Positions 49,498 through 62,328 are shown, numbered from the stretch's first letter. The stretch is DNA of 64,000 bases from Datnioides undecimradiatus (GCA_008933995.1 WARS01000012.1:9411001-9475000), one strand, 5' to 3'. Program-made: numbers and translations. Notes: generated by a model from the letters alone, not told the origin.

Positions 49498-51334
49498 ACA
49501 CAAACGGAGGAGTGTTTAAGGTTTGTGGAGCCTCACCACAGGCCTGGGCCAGGCATGTTTAGAGTGGTCGCTGCCTGTCAACCATGCGTTCCTCATGCCG
49601 AGCTCAGCAAACAGACTTGAAGAGAGGGCGGACAGGGCCGGGCCGCTGCGACCACAAGAGCCAGTGCTGCCTCAGCCCCGTCCCATCAACAGCAGATCTG
49701 TACTGCTTCCTCATAACAACCGTCCCCATGGCAACTCCTCTCTGTTGGCTCTGTTTTGAACACAAACTCTCTCTGGCTGTCTGTTATTCCCCCCGTCTCT
49801 CCATCTGTATATCTTGAATAAAGGCTAGACCTCCATGCTGTAACACATTTTCTGTTGCATGTGCTGCTGTACACACACATAGTCTGTCACAGTCCTCATC
49901 TTAATACGACAGCTTTTAACATCTGTTTATGACATTCAGTTTTGGCTTTCGTGACACAAGTGGGAGTTGATTTTTTTTTTCTTGATGCTAGATTGTTAAC
50001 TAGCTAACAAAGCCTGCGGACAAATGTTTGTTTGGGTTAACTGAGCTCACTCTACTCAGATTACAAACTCATAGAGAAGACAGACGATTACCTGTCACAG
50101 TAACCTCAATTTGAAAAGTTTACGTCACCAGACCTCTCATGTTAAAAGACAATGTTAATATCACTTACCTTACATGCACCCACAGAGTAAACAGCAGTTG
50201 CATAGAATGTTTTTATTTATTTTGTTTCCAGTTTCTGTATATTTAACTGATACACAGGTAATTAACTGCTGATCATGATGCACATGTGGCTGCTGCTTTA
50301 TAGATTCTTTCATTTAATGTCAAGCATTTGGCCATCCCACATGAGACAAGACCCCAAAAATGCATGGCATCTGTCTCAAATATCAGTTTAAGCATTATAT
50401 GTACTCCCAAAATACGTTTGTGTACAAAACTATCAAATAAAGTTAAAAGCTTCTTGTAACTGAAATAGAAATTTTTCATGTGTGACCAGTCATTGTTCAT
50501 CATCTGTATTTATTAAAACAGTTTCTCTTTTTGCCTGACTGAACAATCAGAGCTCACATTGAAATGCATTCAGACACCTGGGACAAGTTCCCTTTTCTAT
50601 TTCCAGAGTGACATGCTGTCCACTTTCAGCAAAAAGTGGTAAGATACCAGATCTTAGGTGGGAATATAAAGATCCTTTTAGCCCAGCCTTACTCTCGAAA
50701 TCATTAGTTGACACTAATTCTCTGATCAGACGTGCGTTGATGTTTTTGCACTGCACATGTCGTCCAGTTAACCTCACACAGTCCTCATCCCTTATCACTT
50801 GCGTGTGTGACGCAACAACAGACCCTCTGTAAACACTATGTCCGTCGACATTTGTGTGTATGTATACACACATGCACATGCAGTGATTCTCTCAGATAGA
50901 ATATTAACCCTCTCACTGCAGCCCACGTGCCCCCGTCAGCTATTCTCGAGCCAATTGGATTTGAGCCTCCGTCTGCTCGCACCGGTTCAGCGGCTCTTGC
51001 AGTATTTTTTTCTGTCCTTGCTTCAGCGCAGCGAGAGTTAATCTGCTACTAGGCTGCTTAATACGCACAAAGGGAAAACGCACAGTAACCTGCATTCTCT
51101 GTATGCTGCACCAGAGCAACCCTTTTAATCTCTGTGTAGGAAGCCACGTGGAGTTTGTACCTGTGGTGCTGTTTTCTCTGCTGTGACAGTCGTCATGTGA
51201 CGTTATGGATCTTACATTTGTGTCCAGTCTGTTTGGGAGCGGTGTTCCTTTGTCATGTATGTGGATCATCAGTAAATCTAATAAATCTAACGCTGACAGG
51301 TCGGGGCTGCGTTGAAGCTTTTATCAGTGTCGAC

Positions 51335-51360
51335 GTGTGTGTGTGTGTGTGTGTGTGTGT
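51335..51360. repeat. (GT)n microsatellite
   Basis: A pure GT tract of about 26 bases in intron 2. Confidence 0.93.
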
Positions 51361-52769
51361 ATGCGCGCGTGATAAGCAGTCAGATCTACACTCAGACAGC
51401 CTGGCAGAGAAAGACAGCTGCCGTGTCTTTGGAGCAGATCCTCTTCCCTGTGGGTCGATACCGTCTGCGTCTCTGACTCCATGTCCAAGGTCCCCTGCAA
51501 AGGCAGACACACACACAGTCGCATGCCCACACTAAGAGGTGTGTTGTGTTATTTTATGAGTGGAGGAGTGTGAGGTGGGCAGTCGTGAGACGCTGAAAGT
51601 TGGTTGTGTCATCAGCCTCTCTCCGCAGTCTCTACTCTCTTTTGTAGTCTACTGTTAAACATGAAGCAGAAATGAATCTTCATGAGTGAAGTGTATAGTC
51701 AGTTAGCTGACTGCAGCTGCATATTCATACCTGCTCATCTGTGAGTTTATAGTTGAGTAAGTCGGTTGAAAAGTCTGAGTGGACAACCTGGGCAGTAAGC
51801 AGGCAGGCAGGAGGCCTCCCTGTGTTGTTTCACACAGACCCTCAACTGATCACGAGGTTGAACAAATCCAACCAGTGGCTTTCGGCGCCAAGAACAGGAA
51901 GGATCACAGAGGTCACCTCGGCATTCCAGGGTGTCTCTTTACCGCAGGAAGCGGCCTCAGAGACATGAGCCAGCGTTTCCTGTCCACTGTGTACACACTC
52001 ACCTTTCATAACAGCGTGCCACTCTGAGCACCTCTAACCGGGCCCGGCCCCAGACTGCACATTCGCGGGCTTAACCTGCATGCAGCAGCAGTTTTAGGGG
52101 GCAAAGTGGTCCGATTACACCCCCAAGGGAGGAGCTGTGTTCCTGTCCCCCTGTCGTTTTTCTGAAGGCTATTTCCCGTGCTCTAAGGCCGTGTGTCATC
52201 CTCTGAGCATCCTGGGTGATGGAGCCAAGTTTAGATTCGTTTCCACGGGTCACCCTTGTCAGTAATGCTGTTCTCCAGCTTTTTGGTTTTAACATTCTCC
52301 CTCCAATATTCATGTGTGGCTGCAGCTGCTGTTCCCAGTAGTTGATTCATGGAGCTTATGACTCCCAGTTGCAGAAAATTCACTCCCCTCTAACAAACAG
52401 CCAAGCATTTGACCCAGATATGTAGAAAAAATCTTATTTTAAAGATGATTAGGGGAAAAATGTTGAATATTTAACAGCTAATATATTTTCATTTCCTGTT
52501 AAGTCAGTTGTACTTGTCAAGTCATTCTCATTTAATATAATCCTGATCCGGGGAGTAGCCAAGCTGTTTTCTTCCATTGTAGACAGCCGGTGATTTAGGG
52601 TTATTTTGTCATGTAGGTGCCTGCCCTGTTAGCCTCTCAGCCCTGGCTCTTATTTTTAGATAACAAGCCTCTTGGCTAAACATGGCTCCACCTCTGCCTC
52701 CCTATAGAATACAGCAGCTTGTTGTTTTTCCTGATCACACATGGACGGGGACACAGAGGAGGAAGCAGG

Positions 52770-52812
52770 GATGATGATGGTGGTGGTGATGATGATGATG
52801 ATGAAGAAGAAG
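52770..52812. repeat. (GAT)n/(GGT)n trinucleotide repeat
   Basis: GAT units interrupted by GGT units, then GAA units; about 43 bases in intron 2. Confidence 0.88.
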
Positions 52813-52897
52813 GCTTGCTATTTCTGAGCAGCCAAACATGTTGTTCACATGGCGTGTTAGGCGCAAGGTGCTAGGTTCAGTGTTGTTTCTGGCAGAC

Positions 52898-52920
52898 GTG
52901 TGTGTGTGTGTGTGTGTGTG
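52898..52920. repeat. (GT)n microsatellite
   Basis: A pure GT tract of about 23 bases in intron 2. Confidence 0.92.
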
Positions 52921-54169
52921 CATGGTCGGGGTGTGCCACTAAAGGAACTCTTGGCTGCAGAACAATAACCTTGCTGGCACAAAGGAGGGTCAGGCCAGGT
53001 TAGAGCACAGGGGGATATATTGAGGCCAAAGAGACTTGCTGTGTGTGCGTGTGTTTGCTTGCATGTGTGTGTCCGCACAGCCAGAAGAGCTGTTATTCTT
53101 AGCCTGATTAAGTTTATCTAGTCTGCAAAATCAGATTGGTTGCCATACTGCCGGTTGAAACAGGAAGTGGATGTAAACAAAGAACTGTAATGTTATCATC
53201 AGGACCCTCTGGGGAAGCATAGAGTGGCTGGGATTCCCCTAACTTTCCCTTCAGTTATACATAGTAGTTTTCGTCCTTTAGGGTGACATCCGCTGTTAAA
53301 CACCGCTGCAAGAAACTTTACCCCATAATGTGCACTGCAGCAGTAATGCTGTTTGTTGGTGTAGGCTCATTTTTCTTGCAGATAACTGGACAGTGTAGAC
53401 GCCATAATGTGATTTTACCACTACAGCAGTGTTGGACTTTGTCATTCTGCTGTAATAAAAGAGTAAAAAAAACTTCTACAGCTTCACTATTTTACAGTGA
53501 AAGTCAACAGTGATGTTGGGAGGAATCCCTCATACAAGAAGAAAAGATCATTTCTCCACCGATGCTAGTCTCAGTAAAACAGAGTGTGCTGCAGCTGCAA
53601 GTTGTGTTGTGTTGCTGTGACTCTCCAAGTACAGCTCAAAGAAGCAAGTCCGCTACCGTCTGTCAGTTATTGTTATTGCTTAATGGGTCACTTATTTTCT
53701 TGTTTAATTTCATTTACTGTTTAATCTACGAAATGTCAGACGTCAGAAATGTCAACATGGAGCCCAAGTGACATCATCATACCGCTCATTTTGTCCGTCC
53801 AAGTTGGTTTCACAGGAGACCAAACTAATCAGCCACAATTTCCGTTTACAGTGGAAAAAACCTCTTACGACTCCGAGTCTATGACGACCTCCTCAGATTG
53901 CTAATTTTATCCAGTCAACAGCCTAAAACACAAAGACTTAGGATGACAAAGAGTGAAAAAAGTTTACAATCATGACACTGAAGGAACTGGAAAGAGCAAA
54001 CGTTGAGTATTTCTGTTTCATTATTGGCTCACACCAGCATTATCCCATCAAAACAACTGACAATTCAGTTCCTTTCAGTTCAAGTCCTTTTTTTATATAT
54101 GTGTTTTGTGCACTTATATTTCTTCCTGTTTTGGATGCTCAGTAATTATTCCCTTTTCCTCGTTCTCAG

Positions 54170-54493
54170 ATGTGCACCCCAGCCAACACACCAGCGACGC
54201 CCCCAAACTTCCCTGACGCTTTGACCATGTTCTCCAGGCTGAAGGCGTCTGAGAGCTTCAACAGCGGCAGCGCCGGCAGCCCCATGGCCGCCTCCATGGC
54301 CACCTCGCCCCCGCCCCCTCAGGTCGGCGGCTGGGGCGTTCCACCAAACGTACCTAATGTGCCGCAACCTCCACAGGGACTCTGGACTCAGGGGCAACCC
54401 CCCACACAGCCCTGCCCCGCTTGGCCCACGGGCGTGAACCCACACGCCGGCACTGAGCAGAAGGCTAGTGTAGCGATGGAGGCTGAGAGATGA
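54170..54493 (+). CDS. ubald1: UBA-like domain-containing protein 1, last coding exon
   Basis: This exon encodes residues 57-163 and the TGA stop. It begins exactly at an ATG codon after CTCAG, so the junction reads ...HHQM|MCTPANTPATPPNFPDALTM. MFSRLKASESF follows, then a Gly/Ser stretch with GSPMAAS, a Pro/Trp-rich tail and the terminal AMEAER. As I recall the family, ESF..GSPMA and MEAER are UBALD1-type, whereas UBALD2 ends differently, so I call ubald1. The C-terminal half is proline-rich and predicted disordered. The open frame starting here is not an independent gene: the ATG is an internal codon. Confidence 0.95.
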   Translation: MCTPANTPATPPNFPDALTMFSRLKASESFNSGSAGSPMAASMATSPPPPQVGGWGVPPNVPNVPQPPQGLWTQGQPPTQPCPAWPTGVNPHAGTEQKASVAMEAER

Positions 54494-54513
54494 AGGGCAG
54501 CATGGGACTGAAG

Positions 54514-54568
54514 CCCCCCCTCCCCTTCCCACCTGGTTAGGGGAGGGGGAATACGGGTGGGGGGCGGG
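54514..54568 (+). promoter_or_regulatory. C-rich/G-rich element after the ubald1 stop, G-quadruplex motif
   Basis: A C-rich run (54,514-54,530) is followed by GGGG-A-GGGGG-AATAC-GGG-T-GGGGGG-C-GGG (54,540-54,568). The latter satisfies the standard four-run G-quadruplex pattern with short loops. The two halves could also pair as a hairpin in RNA. It begins 20 bases after the stop codon. Function is inferred. Confidence 0.5.
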
Positions 54569-54756
54569 AATGAAAGCGGGGAGGGTGGGAGTTGATGATG
54601 GGTAGAAATGGGTTTCGGTCTTTTTTTTTTTCCCAAAAAGGATGAAAGGATATGGAAAGAGACGGAAACTACGCAAACCAAGAAAAACTCAACCGTGGAC
54701 AATTGAAGAAGCGGAGAAAACCAATGCAAATATCAAAACTAGAAAAGAAAAAAGAT

Positions 54757-54758
<2 letters not shown>

Positions 54759-54791
<33 letters not shown>
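54759..54791. repeat. (CA)n microsatellite in the 3' UTR
   Basis: A pure CA tract of about 33 bases, predicted to be transcribed in the ubald1 3' UTR. Confidence 0.93.
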
Positions 54792-54794
<3 letters not shown>

Positions 54795-55184
54795 TAATAA
54801 GAGAGCAACTGAAATCTTTGTTAGTTTTTCCTAAGTAAATGCATAGATAAGAGAAATATTATTGAACTAAAAAAAGTACATTTTTAAAAATCGTCACGCC
54901 CAAGGATTCTATGTGATGTTCAAGAACTTTCAAGGCAGCAAACTCAATTTTCAGTTTTACTTTTAGTTTTTTTCTCTTTTTTTCTCTCCATCGTTTCAGC
55001 CAGTGTTTTGTTTTTTTTTTTGCCACTGGTGTTTCTGTGTTTCTGCAACTGTCTGTGCTGCATGAGCAGAGAGGGACTTGCAATGCAGTGTCTGAGATTG
55101 ACTCAGAATCATCACGCACTTGAGTGGGGGTGTGTACGCATGTGAGCGGGTGGTCAGTTTGTAATCAAAAATGTATACACACAC

Positions 55185-55258
55185 ATACAGTATATGTATA
55201 TTGTCACACACACACAAACACACACGCAAATGCACACACACACACACACACACTCACT
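55185..55258. repeat. (CA)n/TATA-rich simple sequence
   Basis: CA-rich sequence interrupted by a TATATGTATATTG stretch, in the predicted 3' UTR. Confidence 0.8.
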
Positions 55259-57063
55259 CACATTAGAGTTTAGAAGAAACACCTCCATACTGTCATCCCC
55301 ATCGTCAAAGGTGGGGCTTTTCTTACCTCACCTGGTGGTCACCTGACTTCTTTCAGCCAATCAGGGATTCTTCTTAAACCAACCGTTGCCGCCACGTCGC
55401 CGCAGGACATGTTTTTAAAGGTTTTTTCTTAAAGGCAGCAGCCACTCTGGTTTATGCTAACTGATCCTTGCTGCAATGGCTTTTCCTGACAGTTTTAAAC
55501 CTGGACTCAGACTACAACTGTCCACTGTCTACTTTTCTCTGGAGATTTGGGTTATTACAAGAAATGAGAAATCATGGTTTAATATAATATCGTTTATAAA
55601 GTGCTAATTGTTCTGTTTTTTGTTGAAAGGTTAAGGGAGGCGGCTTTGAAAAATGGGTGGGACTTCAGGTTGATTTTTTTTTTTTTTGGAGAGAGTGGAT
55701 CAAACGCAGCTAAAATGGCTACAGATTAAAAAACGACTACTCCATCTTTGTAAACAGAATTGCCACTTTGCATGATGTGTTCATAATGTGTAACATCTTT
55801 TGTAGCAAACATACATGAGGTCGAGACATGTTTGTGGGGTGGGGGGGTGGAGTTAAAGACGAGGGTGGGGTGGTGGGTCTCATTCCCCAAGCTAACTGAA
55901 ATGCAATAGATGAGTGTTTCTCTGCAAAGAATCAAATGAGCAGTGTCTCACTGCAAAGGTAGAATTTGACTAAATGTCTCTTTAGGTGTGAGAAACAAAG
56001 AGAAGAAAACGGGTGCGGGGCAGCTTCGGGGAGCCCACCCATCGACTGGATAAAAGAAGTGGATGTAGCCACAGTGACGTCACCCATTGGTTTGTATAGC
56101 ACTGTTTCGGAGCCTTGAGTTTAGCATGTTAGCATCTTGTCTTTTTGAGCCAGAAGTGGCCATATTCAGTAAGAGGGTGGAGCTGTGGAGCAGCGAGGGG
56201 TTGACTTGACTAAAAACCCGTGGACACGTCTGCCCTGACTGACATCTTGGCATGTTAGCAACCAGAATTTACAAAACAAACATTGTGCTGTATTAAATAA
56301 GACTTGAATCTAGCGATTGGATTAAGAACTCGTTGGAGAAATGGTTTCTAAATCACGTGAGAAGTCAGGTCCTTTTCCCACAGACGTCTACGATAAATTT
56401 CTGTTTGCAGCCAGTTGAGTCGTCCCCTGCCGGTCATTAGGAAGAACGCAGCTTTAAGGCACTTCCACAGGACCCAGAGGCTGCGTCCACTTCTTTTCTT
56501 ACAGTCTGTGAGGCCACCACAGGCTGTTTGGGGACACTACAGACTACTTTCAGATGTACAGTATATACACACCCTCAGATACTGTACTACAGAGGGGTTT
56601 TTACAACATTTAGGTTTTCGACCGGTCCCTGGTCCATTGATACTGCTGAGGGACAGTTCAGGGATGGCCCTGATATACGGCAATATTTGAAATGCAGGGT
56701 CTGGCCCTTTTTTAGTTTCTCCTGTTTGGATTATTTTTTCATTCGATACAAGAAAAGAGAATAAGAAGAGATATTTTGAATAGCTGAGGGTCTTTTTTTT
56801 TAAAAAAAGATACAAAAGATAATTGGGGAATTTATGGATATAATGAAAAAATAAGCAACGTCCTTTTTATTATTTAGACTGAACTAATGTTTGAGCACAT
56901 TTTCCATGCTTCATACTTTATTTGGTTAAATCAGAGCGTTTCTGGGTGGGCCTGTTCCTTAATGGTTTCTCATGTATGTTTCCCCACTTGTATGACTGTA
57001 TGAGACCATTCCCACAATATTTGTGGACTACCTGATAATTAACTTATCATTTTTGTGAACCTA

Positions 57064-57069
57064 AATAAA
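57064..57069 (+). terminator. ubald1 poly(A) signal
   Basis: AATAAA within CTAAATAAATATTG, followed about 30 bases later by a GTGTGTGTG element (57,099-57,107). This is the standard cleavage and polyadenylation arrangement. Confidence 0.7.
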
Positions 57070-59300
57070 TATTGTATGTCAACCTAAAACGTACTGCAGT
57101 GTGTGTGAATAATGACTGACATTTGGTTGGATATGAGGTTTTTACAGGGAAGGCCTTCCTGATCAAGATGTGTGTGTGTGTGTATGTGAGAGAGAGAACA
57201 AGAGGGACTGGAGCAGTGTGTGCCAGGCAGATTTAAAGCCGTCACCCAGCCAGACTACAAAGTTACAAACCTCTCTCTCTCTCTCTGTGTGTCTGAGAAC
57301 TGAGGAATCTGTGTGATGTTTTGGAGCGAGAGGGGCCGGAGATGAAAGCCAAAACGGAGGAGAAAAGCTTTTGAAAGAGGCAGTTCAGCTCGGCGGCCAA
57401 TCGCTATCTTCGCCTCCCTGAATCCACGGCTCTTTAGATGTCAACACAAACACCAGCTGTCCACACGGACGCTATCGCCATACATAAACAGCCACACACA
57501 CATGCCAGTGGTGTGGTGTGGTGGTGCTGGTGGTGCTGGTGGTGGTAAAGGAGGGGTCACAGAGTGCTCCGTGTCCTCGGCTCAACTCCTCATGGCTTCC
57601 TACTCTGCAGGAAATAAAAGAGATTGCCTCCGCTGATTGTGTGTGTGCCACTTCTGCCAATTCCTGAGCTGCTGCGAGTGTGTCAGTGAGGTCGGGTGAA
57701 TGCCGACAACTTGGCATCGGGCACTGCAGTGCATCAGAGAATGTGGGAACAGGAATAGCAATGAACAGCAGCACAGTATGACCCAGTAAGATATAGAGGC
57801 AGTGAACGGGGTCATGGGGGCTACCTTTGGTTCATTCCAACTTAACTTACATTTTGAGTGATTTGCTCTTTATTTCAGTGACGTCAGCAGCCCAGAAAAC
57901 ACGTCTTTGTGGTTATCCTATAATTGCTAGTGCTTAGTACCCAGTTTGTCTTCTATTTACTCCAAACAAACTGCTGATGTTAAGAAAACAAATCATATTC
58001 TGACCTCAACGCTTCGCTCGGAACAGTTAAACCATAAAATGTCTCCCTACCTGTCGTCGTATCTGTCCATCTGCGGGCATTCCAGTGCTTGTATTCCAGC
58101 AAGATGAGAAAATGCAGAATTGCCATATTTTAGCAGACTGTGTTGTGATTCTGCACCATTCGGTTTATCTCCTTCACACAAAATCAGGCCATAGTTTTCT
58201 GGGTCATTGGATGTTGTGGACATAACGCAGCCTCACAGATGGCTCACCATCAGTACACCTGTCTCGCTTCATGTGTAAACATCACCATATTAGCTAACTA
58301 CTGCAGGACGGTTGGTGTTCAGCGCTGGTAAATTTGTTTGACCTTATTTTTTTATGTCAAATGTATCTTGTTTACACAAAGGAGACTGCACTTGAGAAGG
58401 TCTCCGGCATCATTTGGCTGCTACAGTTCATTTTAATTAGAAAAGGCAGATCAGCTTAAGTTCTCCACAGTACAAATAATATGACATCGCAAAACAGAAG
58501 TCATTCTAATTAAAGGTACTCACTAGTGTTGTTATGGAGCAATGCTTTTATTAGTGGGTCCTTGCTTTGTTTGTGTGCTGTGTAAGGATGCACATCATCA
58601 GCAAGAAACAGTTTAACCTTAACTTTTAACTTAAATAATTATTTTCATTTATCTTAAGGCCCAGGTTAAGGACAAGGAAAGCATTGCAGGTGTAGGATAT
58701 TAAGCATTAGTGACTCATGAGCTAAAGTATGTTATTGGTGAATCCTAACAAAGAAAACCTTTTTAAAAGTGTATCCGTGTTCAAATTTGCCTGCAGTACA
58801 GAAGACAATCTGAAACCTCAGTATGATGCTTCAGCTTTTAAGAGCGAGATAAAAGATGATCAAAATAAAATATAATATTTAGCTGGTGCTAGGGAACAGA
58901 AGCTAGCTTAAAGAGACCCAGTGAGCACTGTAAACTGTCCCTTTGACGCCAAATGAGCCTGCCAGTCTAAATATAGGGTCCTGACTGTACCATCCTGTTA
59001 CTTTTACTGATTGTAAAATTATGATTGCAAGTAAGTATCACAGGCAGCATGTAGCTCATAGACTTTAGATTAGCAGGTATACTGTTGAAATGGACAGGAT
59101 GCTGGTGAGGTTTGCAGGCAGGGGGAAGACAGAGGACACTGCGCACTGTGCGGAGGTGGCCAGGGGAGCAGAACGGACAGAGTGACATTGGGTGCGTTTG
59201 TAACCCAGCACCTCACCTTCCCCCTGCTCTCTCTACAGGTGGAGGCTCTGGCTCTGCACCGAACAAGCTGCAGCTAGCAGCAGGAAGTGGAAGAAAGGTG

Positions 59301-59301
<1 letters not shown>

Positions 59302-59340
<39 letters not shown>
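59302..59340. repeat. (AC)n microsatellite
   Basis: A pure AC tract of about 39 bases. Confidence 0.95.
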
Positions 59341-59342
<2 letters not shown>

Positions 59343-61246
59343 TAGGCTGCACGCACAAAGCGTCTGGCAGACGTTAAGTGGAGAGAGAGTATGACTCAGA
59401 CTGAGAAAAAGTTAAGAGAGGAGCGAAACAATGGCAGCACATAATGATGGGGTGTGTTGTAACACGGCAACCAAATAAAAGTTTCATATCCTGGAAGAAA
59501 CACGGTTACCTGAAAACCATCAGCTGATGTTTTAAAGGTGATTTTGTCTTCTAAAAAGTAAGAAAAAAAACTGTATATATATATATAGGAAACTGCATTT
59601 TACTCGCTAGATGAGAAGGTGCTGCACACAACCTGGCTAACAAAAACATATAGGAAAGCCCCAAAAATCATCAGGAGAACGATGCACAATGCCCGATCTG
59701 ATGGAAATGAGCAGCTGTGTGTCTTAATGATGCCGCATCTGACTCAGCTCGTCTCAAGCTGTGGGTTCTCTGTTCCCGGGTACATAAATTAAATACATAA
59801 TTTAAAAAAATAGAATTCAACAACTTCTGTGAGGCTTTACTCTGCTGATGTGGCTAGTTACACGTAGGTTTTGCTGTGGATAAATCACAACAAAACCACT
59901 GCATCTGTGCTCAAATTCAATGATCTTTCACATTTCATCTTTAAGGAAAGCCCAGGAAACCTTCTGAGAAAATGTCTGGCTGAGAGTAATGGTGCTGGAG
60001 CGAGCTTAAAAAGGGGTCAGGACTTTGGATTGCTCCTTCTCCCTCTTCTTCTCTTTGGCCTCAGTTCACACCTTCACTTAAGAAGAAAAACAACTTGAAA
60101 GAGATTTTTTTTTCTCCCCCCACATACCATCGTCTACCCCTGCCAGAAGTCAAAGCTGCGATAATCGACATTTTTGAAATCGCTGCTTGTAGGCTCATAT
60201 GAAAAGTGTGACCCATGGTGATAAGTCATCAGAGTTATCAGCCATTCAGCTCATAGTTTCGGTTTTATGGCCACCTGATTGTGCTGCTCTGAGACACAGC
60301 AGGCGGCTGTTTTCAGTGACAAAGCTGTGACAAACTGTCACACCACCCTCAGACACAGTTAGCAAGTGTATTGAATAATGAAGCGGCAGCAGAGCCAGAC
60401 ATTTCCCCCAGGAGTCGACGGGGACCAAAACTGAGCTAAAAGGAGACAGAACATTGAACTTTGCAAGCTTGTCAGCATCACGCTTCAAATGAATGCTAAT
60501 GTTCTTCCATATCAGGATGTGTAAATAACACATTTGGCCTATCATCCTCACAGTTTTAAGATGTCAGCGCTGTCTTTACAGCAAGTCATTTGATCTGCCC
60601 TCAGATATCAGTTAAGACAGCTGTAAAGAAACATCAAGAGTATGTAGCGTTTATATTGTGATGTATTTTCAATCAGGGTGGGCAAGCAGGGCATAGCATT
60701 TGATTTCAATCTTGAAAAGTGTGCATGATAAGAAACAGAGAGTTACAGGCTCACACACTTGGACGATTGCCTCAAAGCTCCTCACTTACCTTGCTGTTGC
60801 TATGCTAGCTAACTACTGAATCTTAGCTGTGTGCTGCTAAAACTTGAAGACTGATTGATGGGTGGATGTTTTAATATTATTGGTTGAAAAGAATAGTTTC
60901 AAGCTTTCCTGGGAACACTTCACATTTTGAATGTCAGGAAGTGAGCATGATTGGATTTAAATATCTAAATATGATGAAGGCATGATTCCCCCTGAAAAAC
61001 CAGCAGTCTTTGTATTTGGTTTTATTGTTCAATCCTGCACATTTTCTGTGAAACTTCCAATTGAGCACAATATAAAAGCAGGTGTCAGCGCCTGCCAGTC
61101 AGCCAGGATGGGTGACTTGGTTTGTTGACATTAATTGTATCAATGTCTCAAAATAATATGGCAATGATTCACTGATGTTGAACTGTGTCGCAATTGCACT
61201 TTAATATCTGTGGCTTCAGCCAGCGCTGGTGACACCAGCTCTTTTT

Positions 61247-61283
61247 CTCTGTGTGTGTGTGGTTGTGTGTGTGTGTGTGTGGT
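61247..61283. repeat. (GT)n microsatellite, imperfect
   Basis: A GT tract interrupted by GGTT, about 37 bases. Confidence 0.9.
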
Positions 61284-61498
61284 TGTGCATGACCGCAGTG
61301 AACCTGTGACAATGGCTGTGTGCCATTTCAGCCACTCTGTGGCTGAGATCCTGAGTTGGACACAAAGCCGGCTTTATCTCCGCTCTCACTGTTGTATCAG
61401 TGCTGCCTGGCTGGACGCATTAGCACCAGACTTAGCACACACTCACACACACCAGCACTAAAACAATACATTACACTTAGATGGGAAGCAGGGGAAGT

Positions 61499-61524
61499 TG
61501 TGTGTGTGTGTGTGTGTGTGTGTG
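61499..61524. repeat. (TG)n microsatellite
   Basis: A pure TG tract of about 26 bases. Confidence 0.93.
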
Positions 61525-62328
61525 CCTGTGTCTGCGTGTGTGCATTTGTGAATATGTGCGCGACCATGAAAAGACCACTGACCACTGGGGGAAGTGACAG
61601 AGACAGACACATGCTGTTTCCATTTTCAAGTCATGTGGTGCTGTTGAGATGAAAGTCATATAAGGAACATGATGTATGGTCTGTGTTTGTGTATCTACAC
61701 CATGAGCATGTCAATATAACCTCGCTGAGTGTACAAGGTGTGGAGAGTGTGATGACTAGTCAGACAGGTCAGAGTGACCTCATAAAAACAATATGAATCA
61801 AACTCATCCTCTCTGCTTCTTCACTTCCCTCTGCTGTTCTCCTCAATATCCTCCTCCCCCTTGGCGTGTGCCACACACTCCCCTTAGCACATTAACTCCC
61901 CTTCTGTGTGTCTCTAACTCATGTCACAGAGAGACGCGGCGCTTGGAATGTGGAGAAAGAGATTTTCAAAAGACACGGAGCAGGAACGAGCCATAAAACG
62001 TGTTCACAGGTGAATTAGCAGGTTGTTACACCGCAGGACATCACAGCCACAGACGTTTACACAGGAAGAGTGAATGTGGCCGTTAACCCTTTGTGCCACA
62101 GATGCCATCCAATAATTATGTAAAGCCTCAAAGTTAATCACCAGCTCCTCTGCTGCCTGGTCAGATGTCGATGCTCCTCCCTCACGTTTAGTTTCATTTT
62201 TATGACCCAGTATGAGCTTATCGCTGCCTGCTTTATATCAAACAGGATTTTCTATTACAATGCTGCTCTGTAGCTCTGCACTGTTGTCTTGACTGTGAGG
62301 CCGCTCTGTGGTGACAGCAGGGGTTCGA

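Larger units (their letters stand above)
39697..54169 (+). other. ubald1: ubald1 intron 2, 14.5 kb
   Basis: This intron runs from GTGAGT to a pyrimidine-rich acceptor ending CGTTCTCAG. It takes up most of the gene. I find no further exon, nested gene or intact mobile element inside. It holds many microsatellites (for example 40,335, 44,528, 49,464, 51,335, 52,770 and 52,898) and a near-perfect palindrome at 45,230. Confidence 0.88.
54494..57090 (+). other. ubald1: ubald1 3' UTR (predicted)
   Basis: From the stop codon the first canonical plus-strand AATAAA is at 57,064, so the predicted 3' UTR is about 2.6 kb. It begins with a C-rich/G-rich pair (54,514-54,568), has CA tracts at 54,759-54,791 and 55,185-55,258, a second G-rich block at 55,836-55,878, and becomes AT-rich toward the end. 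No coding exon is seen. Length is inferred from the poly(A) motif. Confidence 0.65.
57091..62328. other. Intergenic stretch downstream of ubald1
   Basis: No gene is supported in this 5.2 kb. It contains GT/GA-rich and GGT-rich simple sequence (57,170-57,290 and 57,507-57,546), microsatellites near 59,302, 61,247 and 61,499, and one short segment that looks exon-like (59,240-59,297; see findings). Confidence 0.5.

Noticed and set aside
54170..54493. Independent single-exon gene starting MCTPANT
   Set aside because: It is the terminal exon of ubald1. A CAG acceptor directly precedes the ATG and exons 1 and 2 complete the family protein.
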